Shown piece after piece: positions 1-8,442 of a stretch of DNA of 64,000 bases (the first letter of the stretch is position 1; each line of letters opens with the position of its first letter). The position numbers were made by a program, and so were the translations under genes. The notes beneath the pieces were generated by a model. The model was not told the DNA's origin and searched no databases. It saw only the letters and a program-made list of their open reading frames with translations. Source of the DNA: a bacterium (GTDB lineage Bacteria > Hinthialibacterota > Hinthialibacteria > OLB16); assembly GCA_022072055.1 (NCBI GenBank), contig JAJVIK010000011.1:370597-434596 (forward strand). Reading direction: 5' to 3'.

Positions 1-202
1 CAATCACGGCAAGGAGCGCTCCGGATTGAATCACCACCTCAAAGGCATCCACACCGCGTTTGACGTCGGGGTCTTGGGTGTCGATCCCCAGCCATGCCGC
101 CGCCAGAATCAGGTGTCCGGTGGAGGAAACCGGGAGAAATTCCGTGAGTCCCTCAACAACGCCCAGGATCAGGGCTTCAACCGGAGAGATGGCTGGATTC
201 AT
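1..202 (-). CDS. uppP: Undecaprenyl-diphosphatase UppP, N-terminal part (cut by window start)
   Basis: Only the first 67 residues are present; the gene continues beyond position 1. The N-terminus reads [19 protein letters not shown], followed by [12 protein letters not shown], the conserved first motif of the BacA/UppP family (the E and the PVSSTGH stretch are part of the active site). This integral membrane enzyme removes a phosphate from undecaprenyl diphosphate and so recycles the lipid carrier for peptidoglycan and O-antigen synthesis. The ATG at 200-202 is the only start compatible with the family N-terminus. It faces away from the downstream metabolic genes and is a separate transcription unit. 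Confidence 0.93.
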   Translation of the reverse strand, partial: MNPAISPVEALILGVVEGLTEFLPVSSTGHLILAAAWLGIDTQDPDVKRGVDAFEVVIQSGALLAVI

Positions 203-367
203 GGAGATCTTGTTCCTAACCCAGAACAGGCGCCATTTGAAGGGGAAGCAGGGATGGACCAAGATCACGCCGATTGAGTTCGCCATTCCCTCCCAGTACA
301 ATTCCTTCCTTGTAGGACGCATTGATCCCTCCAGCCGCCCTTGGAGGGAGTTTCCAAGGAGGCTCCC

Positions 368-1192
368 ATGGGCAAGGTCGCGATTGGCATCAACCTCGAA
401 TTCGTTCGTCATGAGGACAAACCCTTCGAGTGGGGGGTGGAGAAGGCCGCCGAGCTCGGCTACGAGTATGTCGAGCCGATGGTTCACTTGGGGCGTGAGC
501 TCCTGAGCGAGGCGGGCTATTTCCACAGCGTTTCCATGTGGGATGACCCGCTGCGGTTGCGCCGAGCCTGCGAAACGGCGGGAGTCAAATTGTCCGGTCT
601 TTCGGCCCATTGCCCTCTCTGCAAGCCCGAGGTGAGCACCGAATACCTGAAGCAAGCCATCCGGTTTGCCGCCGAGGCGGGTGCGCCGGTGATCAATTCC
701 GATGAAGGCCCGAAGCCCAAGTGGACCACCGAGGATGAGGACCATGTCCTCATGCGCTATGTCCTTAAAGAGGCCTCACTCCTCGCCGAGCCGCGCGGGA
801 TCCTGATCGGCCTGGAGCCACACCAGCAGTACAGCAAACACCCGGATGGTCTTGATCGCATCTACAGGCTAGTGGATAGCCCGGCCATCGGGATCAACTT
901 CGACACGGGCAACAGCTATCTTTGCGGGCATGACCCCTATGAGTGGTTGGAGCGAGTGAAAGATCGCCTCGTTCACCTCCACGCCAAGGACATCTCGGTC
1001 CAGCAGTCCGGCGCTGAGCGCGGCAAGGTGACCGGAACCCCGGTGGGCTGCGCTTGCGGCGAGGGGGTGATCGATTGGAAGCGGGTGGTCGATATCTGCA
1101 AGACCGCGCCAAGAGACATCGTGTTTTCAGTCGAATGCGGCACGGTTCCCCAGGCGGAGCGGAGCGTGAAACACTTGAAAGGCCTCTTGTAG
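368..1192 (+). CDS. Sugar phosphate isomerase/epimerase (xylose isomerase-like TIM barrel)
   Basis: This 274-residue protein has the pattern of the AP endonuclease family 2 / xylose isomerase-like TIM barrel. Candidate metal ligands sit in GLEPHQQ (Glu), INFDTGN (Asp), LVHLHAKD (His) and SVECG (Glu), the usual Glu-Asp-His-Glu set. Such enzymes isomerise or epimerise keto-sugars and inositol derivatives; the substrate cannot be read from sequence. The ATG at 368 is preceded by AAGGAGG at about 356-362, six bases upstream, so it is preferred over the in-frame start at 341. With the two Gfo/Idh/MocA oxidoreductases downstream, it fits a sugar or polyol catabolic set. Confidence 0.85.
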   Translation: MGKVAIGINLEFVRHEDKPFEWGVEKAAELGYEYVEPMVHLGRELLSEAGYFHSVSMWDDPLRLRRACETAGVKLSGLSAHCPLCKPEVSTEYLKQAIRFAAEAGAPVINSDEGPKPKWTTEDEDHVLMRYVLKEASLLAEPRGILIGLEPHQQYSKHPDGLDRIYRLVDSPAIGINFDTGNSYLCGHDPYEWLERVKDRLVHLHAKDISVQQSGAERGKVTGTPVGCACGEGVIDWKRVVDICKTAPRDIVFSVECGTVPQAERSVKHLKGLL

Positions 1193-1319
1193 CGTAAACT
1201 GGTTGTCATTTCAGCCGACCCACTGTCCGTAGCCCTGACCTTCGGATATCCTCCCGGCTTGGTAGGATGAGGAAGGTGTGCCATTCCTTCCTAAGATTAA
1301 CGGCCGTGGAGACAGGATC

Positions 1320-2888
1320 GTGCTCAAGAGTCCGAACGCTCGTTTGCCCGCCCTCGCGTCGATCTTTCTGTCTTCATTGCTTGACGCGCCTGGTTTCGCC
1401 GCCACGGTCACCGTGGACCGTGGATCTCCCCAGGTTCCCGGGGTGAACTATCATGAGGTCTCCTCGGCCGTGGGCAACTTTCGGAAGGTCGATGTTTGGG
1501 GAAACGGGTCCGGGGACACGGTGCTCATTTCCCAAGGCTCTTACCGGATCGCCAATGAGCTCCTTCCCGGCTTTGTCACCAACAACGATGTGGACGAGGC
1601 CGTTCCAGGAGGAGATGGGACACTGACACTCCGAGCCGCGCCTGGCGCGACTCCGATCATTGCGCTGGATCCCGTCAATCCTGGAGTCCAGTTCTTCTAT
1701 TTCAAGAAGCAGGGGCGCTACATCCTCGAAGGTCTGACCTTTGTCGGTCCGGAGGGGCAACCCAACATCATGGGGGGAACAAACCGGGCCTGTCTGGCCG
1801 CCGACCCCTTTCAGATGGAAGGCGTGGCCATCCGGCTTGAAGTCCGAAACTGCGTGTTCACCAAGAACAACGGCTCCGATGGCGCGGTGATGGACTTTAC
1901 CGGATCCCCGCCGGACAACTCCACGCCGGGGGTCCTTCAGAGGATTCTGTATGTGGGCGATAACCAGTCCGTGGGAACGCTGGATGTTCTGTTCGAGGAC
2001 TGCGTGATTGCGTATTCGAACCACACCGAAGCAATCCGGATCGATCGAAATGTGGACGATCCCGCGCTGGACACCCGCTCATTCACCTTCAGGAATGTCT
2101 TGTTCGCCTCGAATCGAACGCGCCCCCTTCGCGTGACCAGCGCCTACGCCACGGCGGCCTTCACCTTTGAGAAGTGCTGTTTCATCAATTCACCAGGCGA
2201 GCTCGCGCGATTCACGGACACTCAGGCGGGCCCCTCGGTCCGGTTCAGCGATTGCATCTTCTCTTCCCTTCCCGCGGGCGGCGCCTCTGGGATTCGTCTT
2301 GAGGGGGGTGGATTTCTGAATCTGGTGGTGGAGCGCTGTACCTTCCATGGCGGGGCGGCGGACGCGATCCGTTTTCATGGCCCTGTGGGTCCGCTTCTCG
2401 GTCAAGACACCCTGGTCCTTCGCGACCTGATCGATGTCAACGGGAACGCCAGTCTGCTGCGGTATCAGCCCAGCGCGAGTGAGTTGCCCCCCGGTGGGCA
2501 GCCCGTGTCCCTTTCCGTGGAGGCCATCGCTTCCGACGGGGCGACCCCAGGTGATTCCCACCTCAGCATCGAAACCACCTTCAGCTCCTTGTACGGCGGA
2601 ACCGGCCCGATCTCGGATGTTCCCCTTTCGGATTTCGTTTCCACCAGTTTTGATTCCGCGACCTTTGCGGACATTCGTGCTTGGGATCCGGAAAGCAACG
2701 ATTTCTTTGACATTGCCCAGCATGCCGCTCCCAAGTACCGGGACATGGGGAGCGCCGGCGCCGATCTCACGGGCGGCGGTCAATGCGTGGGCTGCGACGC
2801 GATCGACCCCACTCCGACGGCCACGCCCAACCCAACGCCTACCCCAAATCCCTCCGGGATCGAGAATTGGATGTTGTATGCGGACTGA
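1320..2888 (+). CDS. Secreted right-handed parallel beta-helix protein with Thr/Pro-rich tail
   Basis: About 522 residues. From the GTG at 1320 (GGAG at 1308-1311) the N-terminus is a signal peptide: basic start, hydrophobic stretch LPALASIFLSSLLDAPGFAA, then mature sequence. The body carries repeated short beta-strands with Asn/Asp turns (for example RNCVFTKNNGSDGAVMDFTG and FEKCCFINS), typical of NosD/pectate-lyase-like right-handed beta-helices. The C-terminus is a Thr/Pro linker (PTPTATPNPTPTPNP) ending in a short tail, a style shared with the large secreted proteins at 38-46 kb. It probably binds or cleaves a polysaccharide outside the cell; no catalytic residue set can be named. A GTG at 1278 would be the longer alternative start, but its Shine-Dalgarno sequence is too close. 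Confidence 0.72.
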   Translation: MLKSPNARLPALASIFLSSLLDAPGFAATVTVDRGSPQVPGVNYHEVSSAVGNFRKVDVWGNGSGDTVLISQGSYRIANELLPGFVTNNDVDEAVPGGDGTLTLRAAPGATPIIALDPVNPGVQFFYFKKQGRYILEGLTFVGPEGQPNIMGGTNRACLAADPFQMEGVAIRLEVRNCVFTKNNGSDGAVMDFTGSPPDNSTPGVLQRILYVGDNQSVGTLDVLFEDCVIAYSNHTEAIRIDRNVDDPALDTRSFTFRNVLFASNRTRPLRVTSAYATAAFTFEKCCFINSPGELARFTDTQAGPSVRFSDCIFSSLPAGGASGIRLEGGGFLNLVVERCTFHGGAADAIRFHGPVGPLLGQDTLVLRDLIDVNGNASLLRYQPSASELPPGGQPVSLSVEAIASDGATPGDSHLSIETTFSSLYGGTGPISDVPLSDFVSTSFDSATFADIRAWDPESNDFFDIAQHAAPKYRDMGSAGADLTGGGQCVGCDAIDPTPTATPNPTPTPNPSGIENWMLYAD

Positions 2889-3032
2889 CCATCGCGAAAG
2901 CGCCGCTCCCCCCTCAATTCCGCCCCCCCTTTCATGTATCCTTATCCCCTGTTGGTTGACTAGGCTGTGACCGCCGCTTCGCTGTCGCCTTCTCCAACGC
3001 AATCCGTCGAAACCTGAACGAAAAGGACCGCA

Positions 3033-4445
3033 ATGATGGAAAAAGCCAACATCGGGTTGGTCGGACTCGCCGTTATGGGCGAGAACCTGGCCAGAAACAT
3101 CGAACGCAATGGATTCACCATTTCAGTCTGGAACCGGACGGTCTCCAAAGTGGACGAATTCGTGAACGCCCACCCCGAGGCCAAACGCCTGCGGGGAACC
3201 CACAGCGTCCAGGAATTCGTCGACAGCCTCGAGACCCCCCGGAAGATCATCCTCATGGTCAAGGCCGGAAATCCGGTCGACGACATGATCGCGCAGATCA
3301 AACCGCACCTTTCGCGCGGCGATATCCTCATCGATGGGGGCAACAGCTTCTTCCTGGACACCCGTCGTCGCCATGCCGAGCTCGCCAAGGAGGGGATTCT
3401 GTTCGTCGGTTCGGGGGTCTCCGGCGGCGAGGAGGGGGCCTTGTGGGGTCCCTCGCTGATGCCCGGAGGGCCGAAGGACGCCTACGCGCAGATCGAGCCG
3501 ATCTGGAAGAAGATCGCCGCGCAGGTGGATGCCAGCCCCTGCACCACCTATGTCGGGGCGGATGGGGCCGGACACTTCGTGAAGATGGTCCACAATGGGA
3601 TCGAATATGGCGATATGCAGCTCATCGCCGAGGTTTACGACCTGCTTCGGACCGCCCTCGGGATGAAAGCCTCGGAACTTGCCGAGGTCTTTGGCGAGTG
3701 GAATCGGGGGGTCCTGAGCTCCTACCTGATCGAGATCACCTCCAGAATCTTCACGAGGAACGATCCGGACACCGGTCAGCCACTGGTGGACCTGATTCTC
3801 GACAAGGCCGATCAAAAGGGGACCGGGAAGTGGACCACCCAGATTGCGCTCGATCTCGGGGTGGCCACGCCCACCATCAACTCCGCCGTGGAGGCGCGCA
3901 TCCTTTCGGGTCTCAAGGATGAGCGGGTGAGTGCTTCGGCCAAGCTCAAGGGTCCCAAGCCGGTTTACAAAGGGGACCGTCAGAAGCTGATCCAGGCCGC
4001 GCATGACGCCCTGTTCGCGAGCAAGATCTGCTCGTACGCTCAAGGGATGGCTCTGATCCGGACCGCGGGAGAGGAGTATGGCTGGAAGCTCGACCTGTCC
4101 GAAATCGCGCGCATTTGGCGCGGAGGGTGCATCATCCGGGCGCAATTCCTCGACACGATCCGGGAGGCCTTCGCAAAACGGAAGAAACTCCCCAACCTGA
4201 TGCTTGATCCGTACTTCAAGGGCGCGCTGCGCAAGGCCCAGCCGAAGTGGCGTTTCGCGCTCCAGACCGCGAACAAGCTGGGTGTCCCGACCCTGGCGAT
4301 GAGCGCGAGTCTCGCGTATTTCGACACTTACCGTCGCGCCGGCCTCCCGGCGAATTTGACTCAGGCTCAGCGCGACTACTTCGGCGCTCACACCTATGAG
4401 CGAACCGACAAGCCGGGGGTGTTCCACACCGAGTGGAGCCAGTAA
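3033..4445 (+). CDS. gnd: 6-phosphogluconate dehydrogenase, decarboxylating
   Basis: Oxidises 6-phosphogluconate to ribulose 5-phosphate and CO2 with NADP in the oxidative pentose phosphate pathway (cytosolic). At 470 residues it matches the long bacterial/eukaryotic form. Family landmarks: N-terminal dinucleotide-binding GLAVMGENL (about 11-19), GGNSFFLDT, the substrate loop GVSGGEEGALWGPSLMPGG, HFVKMVHNGIEYGDMQ with the catalytic Lys, KGTGKWT, and a C-terminal YFGAHTYER that reaches into the neighbouring subunit. The start has AAAGGAC just upstream. It stands between a secreted-protein gene and a small membrane-protein gene, with no sign of zwf or pgl nearby. Confidence 0.97.
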   Translation: MMEKANIGLVGLAVMGENLARNIERNGFTISVWNRTVSKVDEFVNAHPEAKRLRGTHSVQEFVDSLETPRKIILMVKAGNPVDDMIAQIKPHLSRGDILIDGGNSFFLDTRRRHAELAKEGILFVGSGVSGGEEGALWGPSLMPGGPKDAYAQIEPIWKKIAAQVDASPCTTYVGADGAGHFVKMVHNGIEYGDMQLIAEVYDLLRTALGMKASELAEVFGEWNRGVLSSYLIEITSRIFTRNDPDTGQPLVDLILDKADQKGTGKWTTQIALDLGVATPTINSAVEARILSGLKDERVSASAKLKGPKPVYKGDRQKLIQAAHDALFASKICSYAQGMALIRTAGEEYGWKLDLSEIARIWRGGCIIRAQFLDTIREAFAKRKKLPNLMLDPYFKGALRKAQPKWRFALQTANKLGVPTLAMSASLAYFDTYRRAGLPANLTQAQRDYFGAHTYERTDKPGVFHTEWSQ

Positions 4446-4495
4446 GTTGAAAACCCGCCGCCCAGGGTCATTGCGCTGGACCATGGGAGGAGATC

Positions 4496-4672
4496 ATGTC
4501 CGCTGAAAACGAGGTTGAGTTTCGGGCGTTTCGTAAACGGTTGCTTTGGGGAAGCTTCCTGATTTGCGCCGTGGCGGCGCCCCTGGGTCTCCTGCTCCAT
4601 CTGACGGCGGTGTGGATCTTGGGTCTGGCGGGAATCGTCATCGCGGGGATCAAAGTTCAACGGATGCACTAA
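4496..4672 (+). CDS. Small two-helix membrane protein, unknown function
   Basis: A 58-residue reading frame with a strong ribosome binding site (GGGAGGAG six bases before the ATG). A charged N-terminus (MSAENEVEFRAFRKR) is followed by two hydrophobic segments separated by a short turn (about residues 18-35 and 38-51), ending in a basic tail KVQRMH. This is the layout of a hairpin inner-membrane protein. It lies 50 bases after gnd and 51 bases before the Ldh-family gene, so it may be co-transcribed with them. No family is recognised; the ribosome binding site and amphipathic design are the main support that it is real. Confidence 0.6.
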   Translation: MSAENEVEFRAFRKRLLWGSFLICAVAAPLGLLLHLTAVWILGLAGIVIAGIKVQRMH

Positions 4673-4723
4673 CCGAGGAGCGGTTCCCCCTGTGTAATCC
4701 TTCCTTGAATTGAGGTTAGAGAA

Positions 4724-5776
4724 ATGGCTGAACCCATCATCATTCCCGCTCCCAAGCTTGTGGACTTCGGGGCGGAGATTCTGAGCAAAGTCGGCGTTCC
4801 CGAGGGGGATGCCCGAAAGGTGGCCGAGATCTTGGTCGAATCCAATCTTCGCGGGGTGGACACCCACGGGATCTACCTGGTCAATCTGTATTCCAAGCGG
4901 ATTGAAAAGGGGTTGGTCAATCCAAGCCCCTCGATGAAGTTTGAAAAGACCCGAGCGGCGACCGGAGTCCTGGACGCCGACACGGCCCTCGGGCAATTGG
5001 CCACACTCCGCGCGATGGAGCATGCCATGGAAATGGCCCGAGCGTGTGGAAGCGGAACAGTCCTGGTCAAGCGCTCGACCCACTTCGGCGCGGGGGCCTA
5101 TTACACGAATTACGCCGCCGAGCACGACATGATCGGCATCCTGATGTCCCAGAGCGAAACCGATGTGGTCCTCTTTGGAGGGAAGAAACCGTATCTCGGA
5201 ACCAACCCTTACAGCGTGGCCATTCCCGCCGGGAAACACAAACCGTTCCTGATGGACATGGCCACCAGCGAGGTCGCGTTCGGGAAGGTCCGCGCCGCCG
5301 CCGAGGCGGGTCAGACCATCCCCCCCAACTGGGCGGTGGACGAAAACGGAAACCCGGTCACCGACGCCACCCTGGCCAAGGCGGTGACCCCCATGAGCGG
5401 CGCCAAGGGGTACGCCATCGGACTCATGATCGAACTGTTTTCATCAGCCCTTTCCGGGATGGCCTTCGGTCCGGGGATTGTTCGTAAGTTCGATGATTGG
5501 GAGCGCCCCCAGCAACTCGGATATTTCGTTCAGGCCATCGATCCCACGGCGTGGTGCGACCTCGCAACCTTCAAGGCGCGGGCGGACAAGGTCATGGATG
5601 AGATCGCCGCGCAGCCGCCCGCGGAGGGGAATCCCTTCGGTCGTGTCCTGATTCCCGGCGAGCCTGAGTATGAACGGCGCGAGAAACGACTTATGGAGGG
5701 GTGTCCCGTCGCTCCGGTGATCGCGGCCCAGCTCGCCGAGCTCGGCTGGCGGCATGGCGTGCCCTGGCCTGGCTGA
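4724..5776 (+). CDS. Ldh family oxidoreductase (malate/L-lactate/ureidoglycolate dehydrogenase type)
   Basis: 350 residues, the normal length for the Ldh_2 (PF02615) family of NAD(P)-dependent 2-hydroxyacid dehydrogenases, which are unrelated to classical Rossmann lactate dehydrogenases. Visible landmarks are GVDTHGIYLVNLYSKRIEKG (the conserved His near residue 48), STHFGAGAYYTNYAA, GTNPYSVAIPAG and MDMATSEVAFGKVRAA. The enzyme interconverts a 2-oxoacid and a 2-hydroxyacid such as malate, lactate, ureidoglycolate or a sugar-derived ketogulonate. Its neighbours (Gfo/Idh/MocA, isomerase) favour a sugar-acid role, which is inference. The ATG follows a weak GAGGTTAG Shine-Dalgarno. Confidence 0.88.
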   Translation: MAEPIIIPAPKLVDFGAEILSKVGVPEGDARKVAEILVESNLRGVDTHGIYLVNLYSKRIEKGLVNPSPSMKFEKTRAATGVLDADTALGQLATLRAMEHAMEMARACGSGTVLVKRSTHFGAGAYYTNYAAEHDMIGILMSQSETDVVLFGGKKPYLGTNPYSVAIPAGKHKPFLMDMATSEVAFGKVRAAAEAGQTIPPNWAVDENGNPVTDATLAKAVTPMSGAKGYAIGLMIELFSSALSGMAFGPGIVRKFDDWERPQQLGYFVQAIDPTAWCDLATFKARADKVMDEIAAQPPAEGNPFGRVLIPGEPEYERREKRLMEGCPVAPVIAAQLAELGWRHGVPWPG

Positions 5777-5847
5777 GATTCTCCGCGCGATTTCGTGTAT
5801 CCTGTTCCCAGTCTTCTCGAACGCTCTTCGCCCTGGAGGTTGCTCCG

Positions 5848-7191
5848 ATGAAACGAAGGCAGTTCCTCAGAGACCTGGCATCCTCCGGCGCGGGCGCGGG
5901 CCTCGCAGTTATGGGTGCGCCGCTCCTCCTCTCCACCAACGCCTCGGCCGCCGAGGCCAACGAGCGGATCTCGGTCGCGGTGATCGGAATTCGAGGGCGT
6001 GGAAACGGCCTTCTGAAGACCTTCCGGAGCCGGTCGGATGTCGAGATTCGATACCTGTGTGATGTCGATTCCAATGTGCTTTCAAAGCGCACCGAGGAGA
6101 CCGAAAAGGACACCGGCCATCGCCCCAAGGCCATCAAGGACTTCCGAGAAGCCCTCGATGATCCCGCAGTCCATGCCGTTGTTCTCGGAACACCGGATCA
6201 CTGGCACGCGATTCCGACCATCATGGCCTGCCGGGCTGGGAAGGATGTCTATGTCGAGAAGCCGGATGGCCACAACATCCTGGAGGGCCGGACCATGGTC
6301 GAGGCCCAGCGAAAATATCAACGAGTCGTTCAGCTCGGCACCCAGTGGCGCTCCACCAGCCACCTTCTGAGCGCGATGGAGTACATCCGGAGCGGAAACC
6401 TGGGAAAGGTGCGTCTCGCCAAGGCCTGGGAGAGCGCGCGGCAAGGGACCATCGGCAAACCCGCCGACACCGAACCTCCCGAAGGGGTCGATTATGATTT
6501 CTGGCTGGGACCCGCCCCGAAACGCCCGTTCAATCCCAAGCGGTTCCATTCCACGTGGCGCTGGTTCTTCGATTACGGCACGGGCGACCTTGGGAATGAC
6601 GGGGTGCATCGGCTGGATAAAGCCCTCCGTTCCCTTCAGGAAGCGGCGCGAGCCGAAGGGAGAAGGGTTCCCCTTGTCCCACACAAGGTCGCGGCGATGG
6701 GCGGCAAGCTGTATTACGATGACGCCCAAGAGTGGCCCGACACCCAATTGGTCACCTACCAGTTTGAGGACTTTGTCCTCTCCTATGAACTGAGACTTTG
6801 GTCCCCCACCGCCATCTACGGGCTTGATGGAGAAGGCGCCGCGGTGTTCGGCGACAACGGGTATTTGGTGTTTAACCACAACGGGTGGCGAGCTTTTGAC
6901 GCGGACGAGAATCTGGTCAAGGAAGATTCCTCCGAGGACAGCGAGATGAACCATGTGGCCGACTTCCTCGATTGCGTTCGCTCCAGAACGAAGCCCAACG
7001 CGGATCTGGAGACGGTCGGTCACCCTTCCAGCCTGCTCTGCCATCTCGGCAACGTGGCTTGGCGCGCGGGCGAGGCGGTGGCCCTCGATCCCACAACCTA
7101 CACCTTCGGAGAGAACGACGCGGCCAATCAGTTCCTCACTCGACCTGTCTACCGTGAGCCCTGGGTCTTGCCGGAGCTTTCCAAGGTGTAA
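5848..7191 (+). CDS. Gfo/Idh/MocA family oxidoreductase with Tat signal peptide
   Basis: 447 residues. The N-terminus carries a twin-arginine signal (MKRRQFLRDLASSGAGAG, then a hydrophobic stretch and AxA-type cleavage near NASAAEA), so the folded, NAD(P)-loaded enzyme is probably exported to the periplasm. After it comes a Rossmann fold (VAVIGIRGRGNGLL), the EKPDGHN motif equivalent to the catalytic EKP, and the C-terminal beta-sheet domain. Exported members are common in PVC-type bacteria and act on sugars, inositols or glycosides. GGAGG at 5835-5839 supports the ATG at 5848. The Gfo/Idh/MocA gene 24 bases downstream is probably in the same operon. Confidence 0.88.
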   Translation: MKRRQFLRDLASSGAGAGLAVMGAPLLLSTNASAAEANERISVAVIGIRGRGNGLLKTFRSRSDVEIRYLCDVDSNVLSKRTEETEKDTGHRPKAIKDFREALDDPAVHAVVLGTPDHWHAIPTIMACRAGKDVYVEKPDGHNILEGRTMVEAQRKYQRVVQLGTQWRSTSHLLSAMEYIRSGNLGKVRLAKAWESARQGTIGKPADTEPPEGVDYDFWLGPAPKRPFNPKRFHSTWRWFFDYGTGDLGNDGVHRLDKALRSLQEAARAEGRRVPLVPHKVAAMGGKLYYDDAQEWPDTQLVTYQFEDFVLSYELRLWSPTAIYGLDGEGAAVFGDNGYLVFNHNGWRAFDADENLVKEDSSEDSEMNHVADFLDCVRSRTKPNADLETVGHPSSLLCHLGNVAWRAGEAVALDPTTYTFGENDAANQFLTRPVYREPWVLPELSKV

Positions 7192-7215
7192 TTTCCGACT
7201 CAAAGGAGACCGCCC

Positions 7216-8325
7216 ATGCCGGAAAGATTTCGTGTCGCGGTGATCGGCCACACCGGAAGAGGAAACTACGGGCACGGGATGGACACCGTGTGGTTGGACT
7301 TCCCTGACTGTGAGCTTGTCGCTGTCTCGGATCCCGATGAGGGTGGAAGGGGCGAGGCTCAGAAACGACTTGGCGTTGCGCGGGGCTACTCCGATTACCG
7401 TCGGATGTTGGAGGAAATCCGCCCCGACATCGTGGCCATCGGTCCGCGCTGGATCGACCAGCATCTGGAGATGTGCCTGGCCGCGATTGAGCGCGGTTGC
7501 CATATCTTCATCGAGAAGCCTTTCTGCCGCTCGCTCGAGGAGGCGGACAAGATTGTGGACGCCTGCGAGCGGAAGCATATCCAGCTGGCGATTGCCTTCC
7601 CCGCGCGTTACAGCCCGCGGGTGCACGCTGTGAAACGGCTGCTCGCGGAAGGCGCTATTGGGCGGGTGATCGAGCTTCACGGGCGAGGCAAGGAGGATCC
7701 GCGCGGCGGGGGAGAGGACCTGTGGGTCCTGGGTACACACGTGCTGAACGCAATGGCATTCCTTGCGGGATTTCCGGCTTGGTGCTACGCCACCGTCCTC
7801 CAAGACGGAGGATTGGCCGGGAAAGAGGATATCGTGGAGGGCCCCGAGGGGATCGGGCCACTACTGGGTGACACGGTGCAGGCGGTGTATGGAATGCCGG
7901 GTGGTGTCACTGCGCATTTCCATTCGGTTCGCAACGCCGGGCTCAAGGCATCGCGGTTTGGCATCCGGATTCACGGCGCAGAGGGGGTCGTTGAGATGGA
8001 GATGGGGGCCATGCCCAAGGTCCGTGTCTTGAGGAATCCGCGTTGGTCCACCGCGAACGGAGAGGGCAAGTGGGATGAGGTTTCCTCGGGTGGGATCGGA
8101 GTATCTGAACCGCTAACCGATCCCTTGGTCACGACATACAACGGGTTGGCGGTAAAGAACTTCCTCGAGGCGATTCAGACAGGGGGACAACCTCAGGCAA
8201 ACATGTACGAGGCGCGAAACACGATCGAGATGATCGCCGCGGTCTTTGAATCGCATCGCCTCGGGGCGCGAGTCTCGCTCCCGCTTGAGAACAGAAAGAA
8301 CCCGCTCGAGTTGATGAAGCGGTAA
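7216..8325 (+). CDS. Gfo/Idh/MocA family oxidoreductase (cytosolic)
   Basis: 369 residues with no export signal. The N-terminal Rossmann motif is VAVIGHTGRGNYGHG; the catalytic EKP motif is present as FIEKPFCRSLEEADK, followed by FPARYSPRVHAVK, typical of the hinge into the substrate domain. It oxidises or reduces a sugar, polyol or pseudo-sugar with NAD(P)(H); the exact substrate cannot be read. AAAGGAG nine bases upstream fixes the start. It directly follows the Tat-exported paralogue, suggesting a periplasmic/cytoplasmic pair working on the same compound. Confidence 0.87.
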   Translation: MPERFRVAVIGHTGRGNYGHGMDTVWLDFPDCELVAVSDPDEGGRGEAQKRLGVARGYSDYRRMLEEIRPDIVAIGPRWIDQHLEMCLAAIERGCHIFIEKPFCRSLEEADKIVDACERKHIQLAIAFPARYSPRVHAVKRLLAEGAIGRVIELHGRGKEDPRGGGEDLWVLGTHVLNAMAFLAGFPAWCYATVLQDGGLAGKEDIVEGPEGIGPLLGDTVQAVYGMPGGVTAHFHSVRNAGLKASRFGIRIHGAEGVVEMEMGAMPKVRVLRNPRWSTANGEGKWDEVSSGGIGVSEPLTDPLVTTYNGLAVKNFLEAIQTGGQPQANMYEARNTIEMIAAVFESHRLGARVSLPLENRKNPLELMKR

Positions 8326-8442
8326 ACGGTCTCCACCCCTTGGTTTTGAAAAGGTATAATCCCAGTTTGGGAGTCCAGATTCATGGCGACGGGTCTATGC
8401 ACTTGGTCGCCGGCTTGTCCACCGGGAAGGAATCCACCCGAT

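Noticed and set aside
6082-7803. 573-codon open frame on the minus strand opposite the Gfo/Idh/MocA genes
   Set aside because: It is an antisense shadow of two genes with clear domains and good ribosome binding sites; its translation has no domain and is Arg/His/Pro/Gly-rich as expected for a mirrored GC-rich frame.
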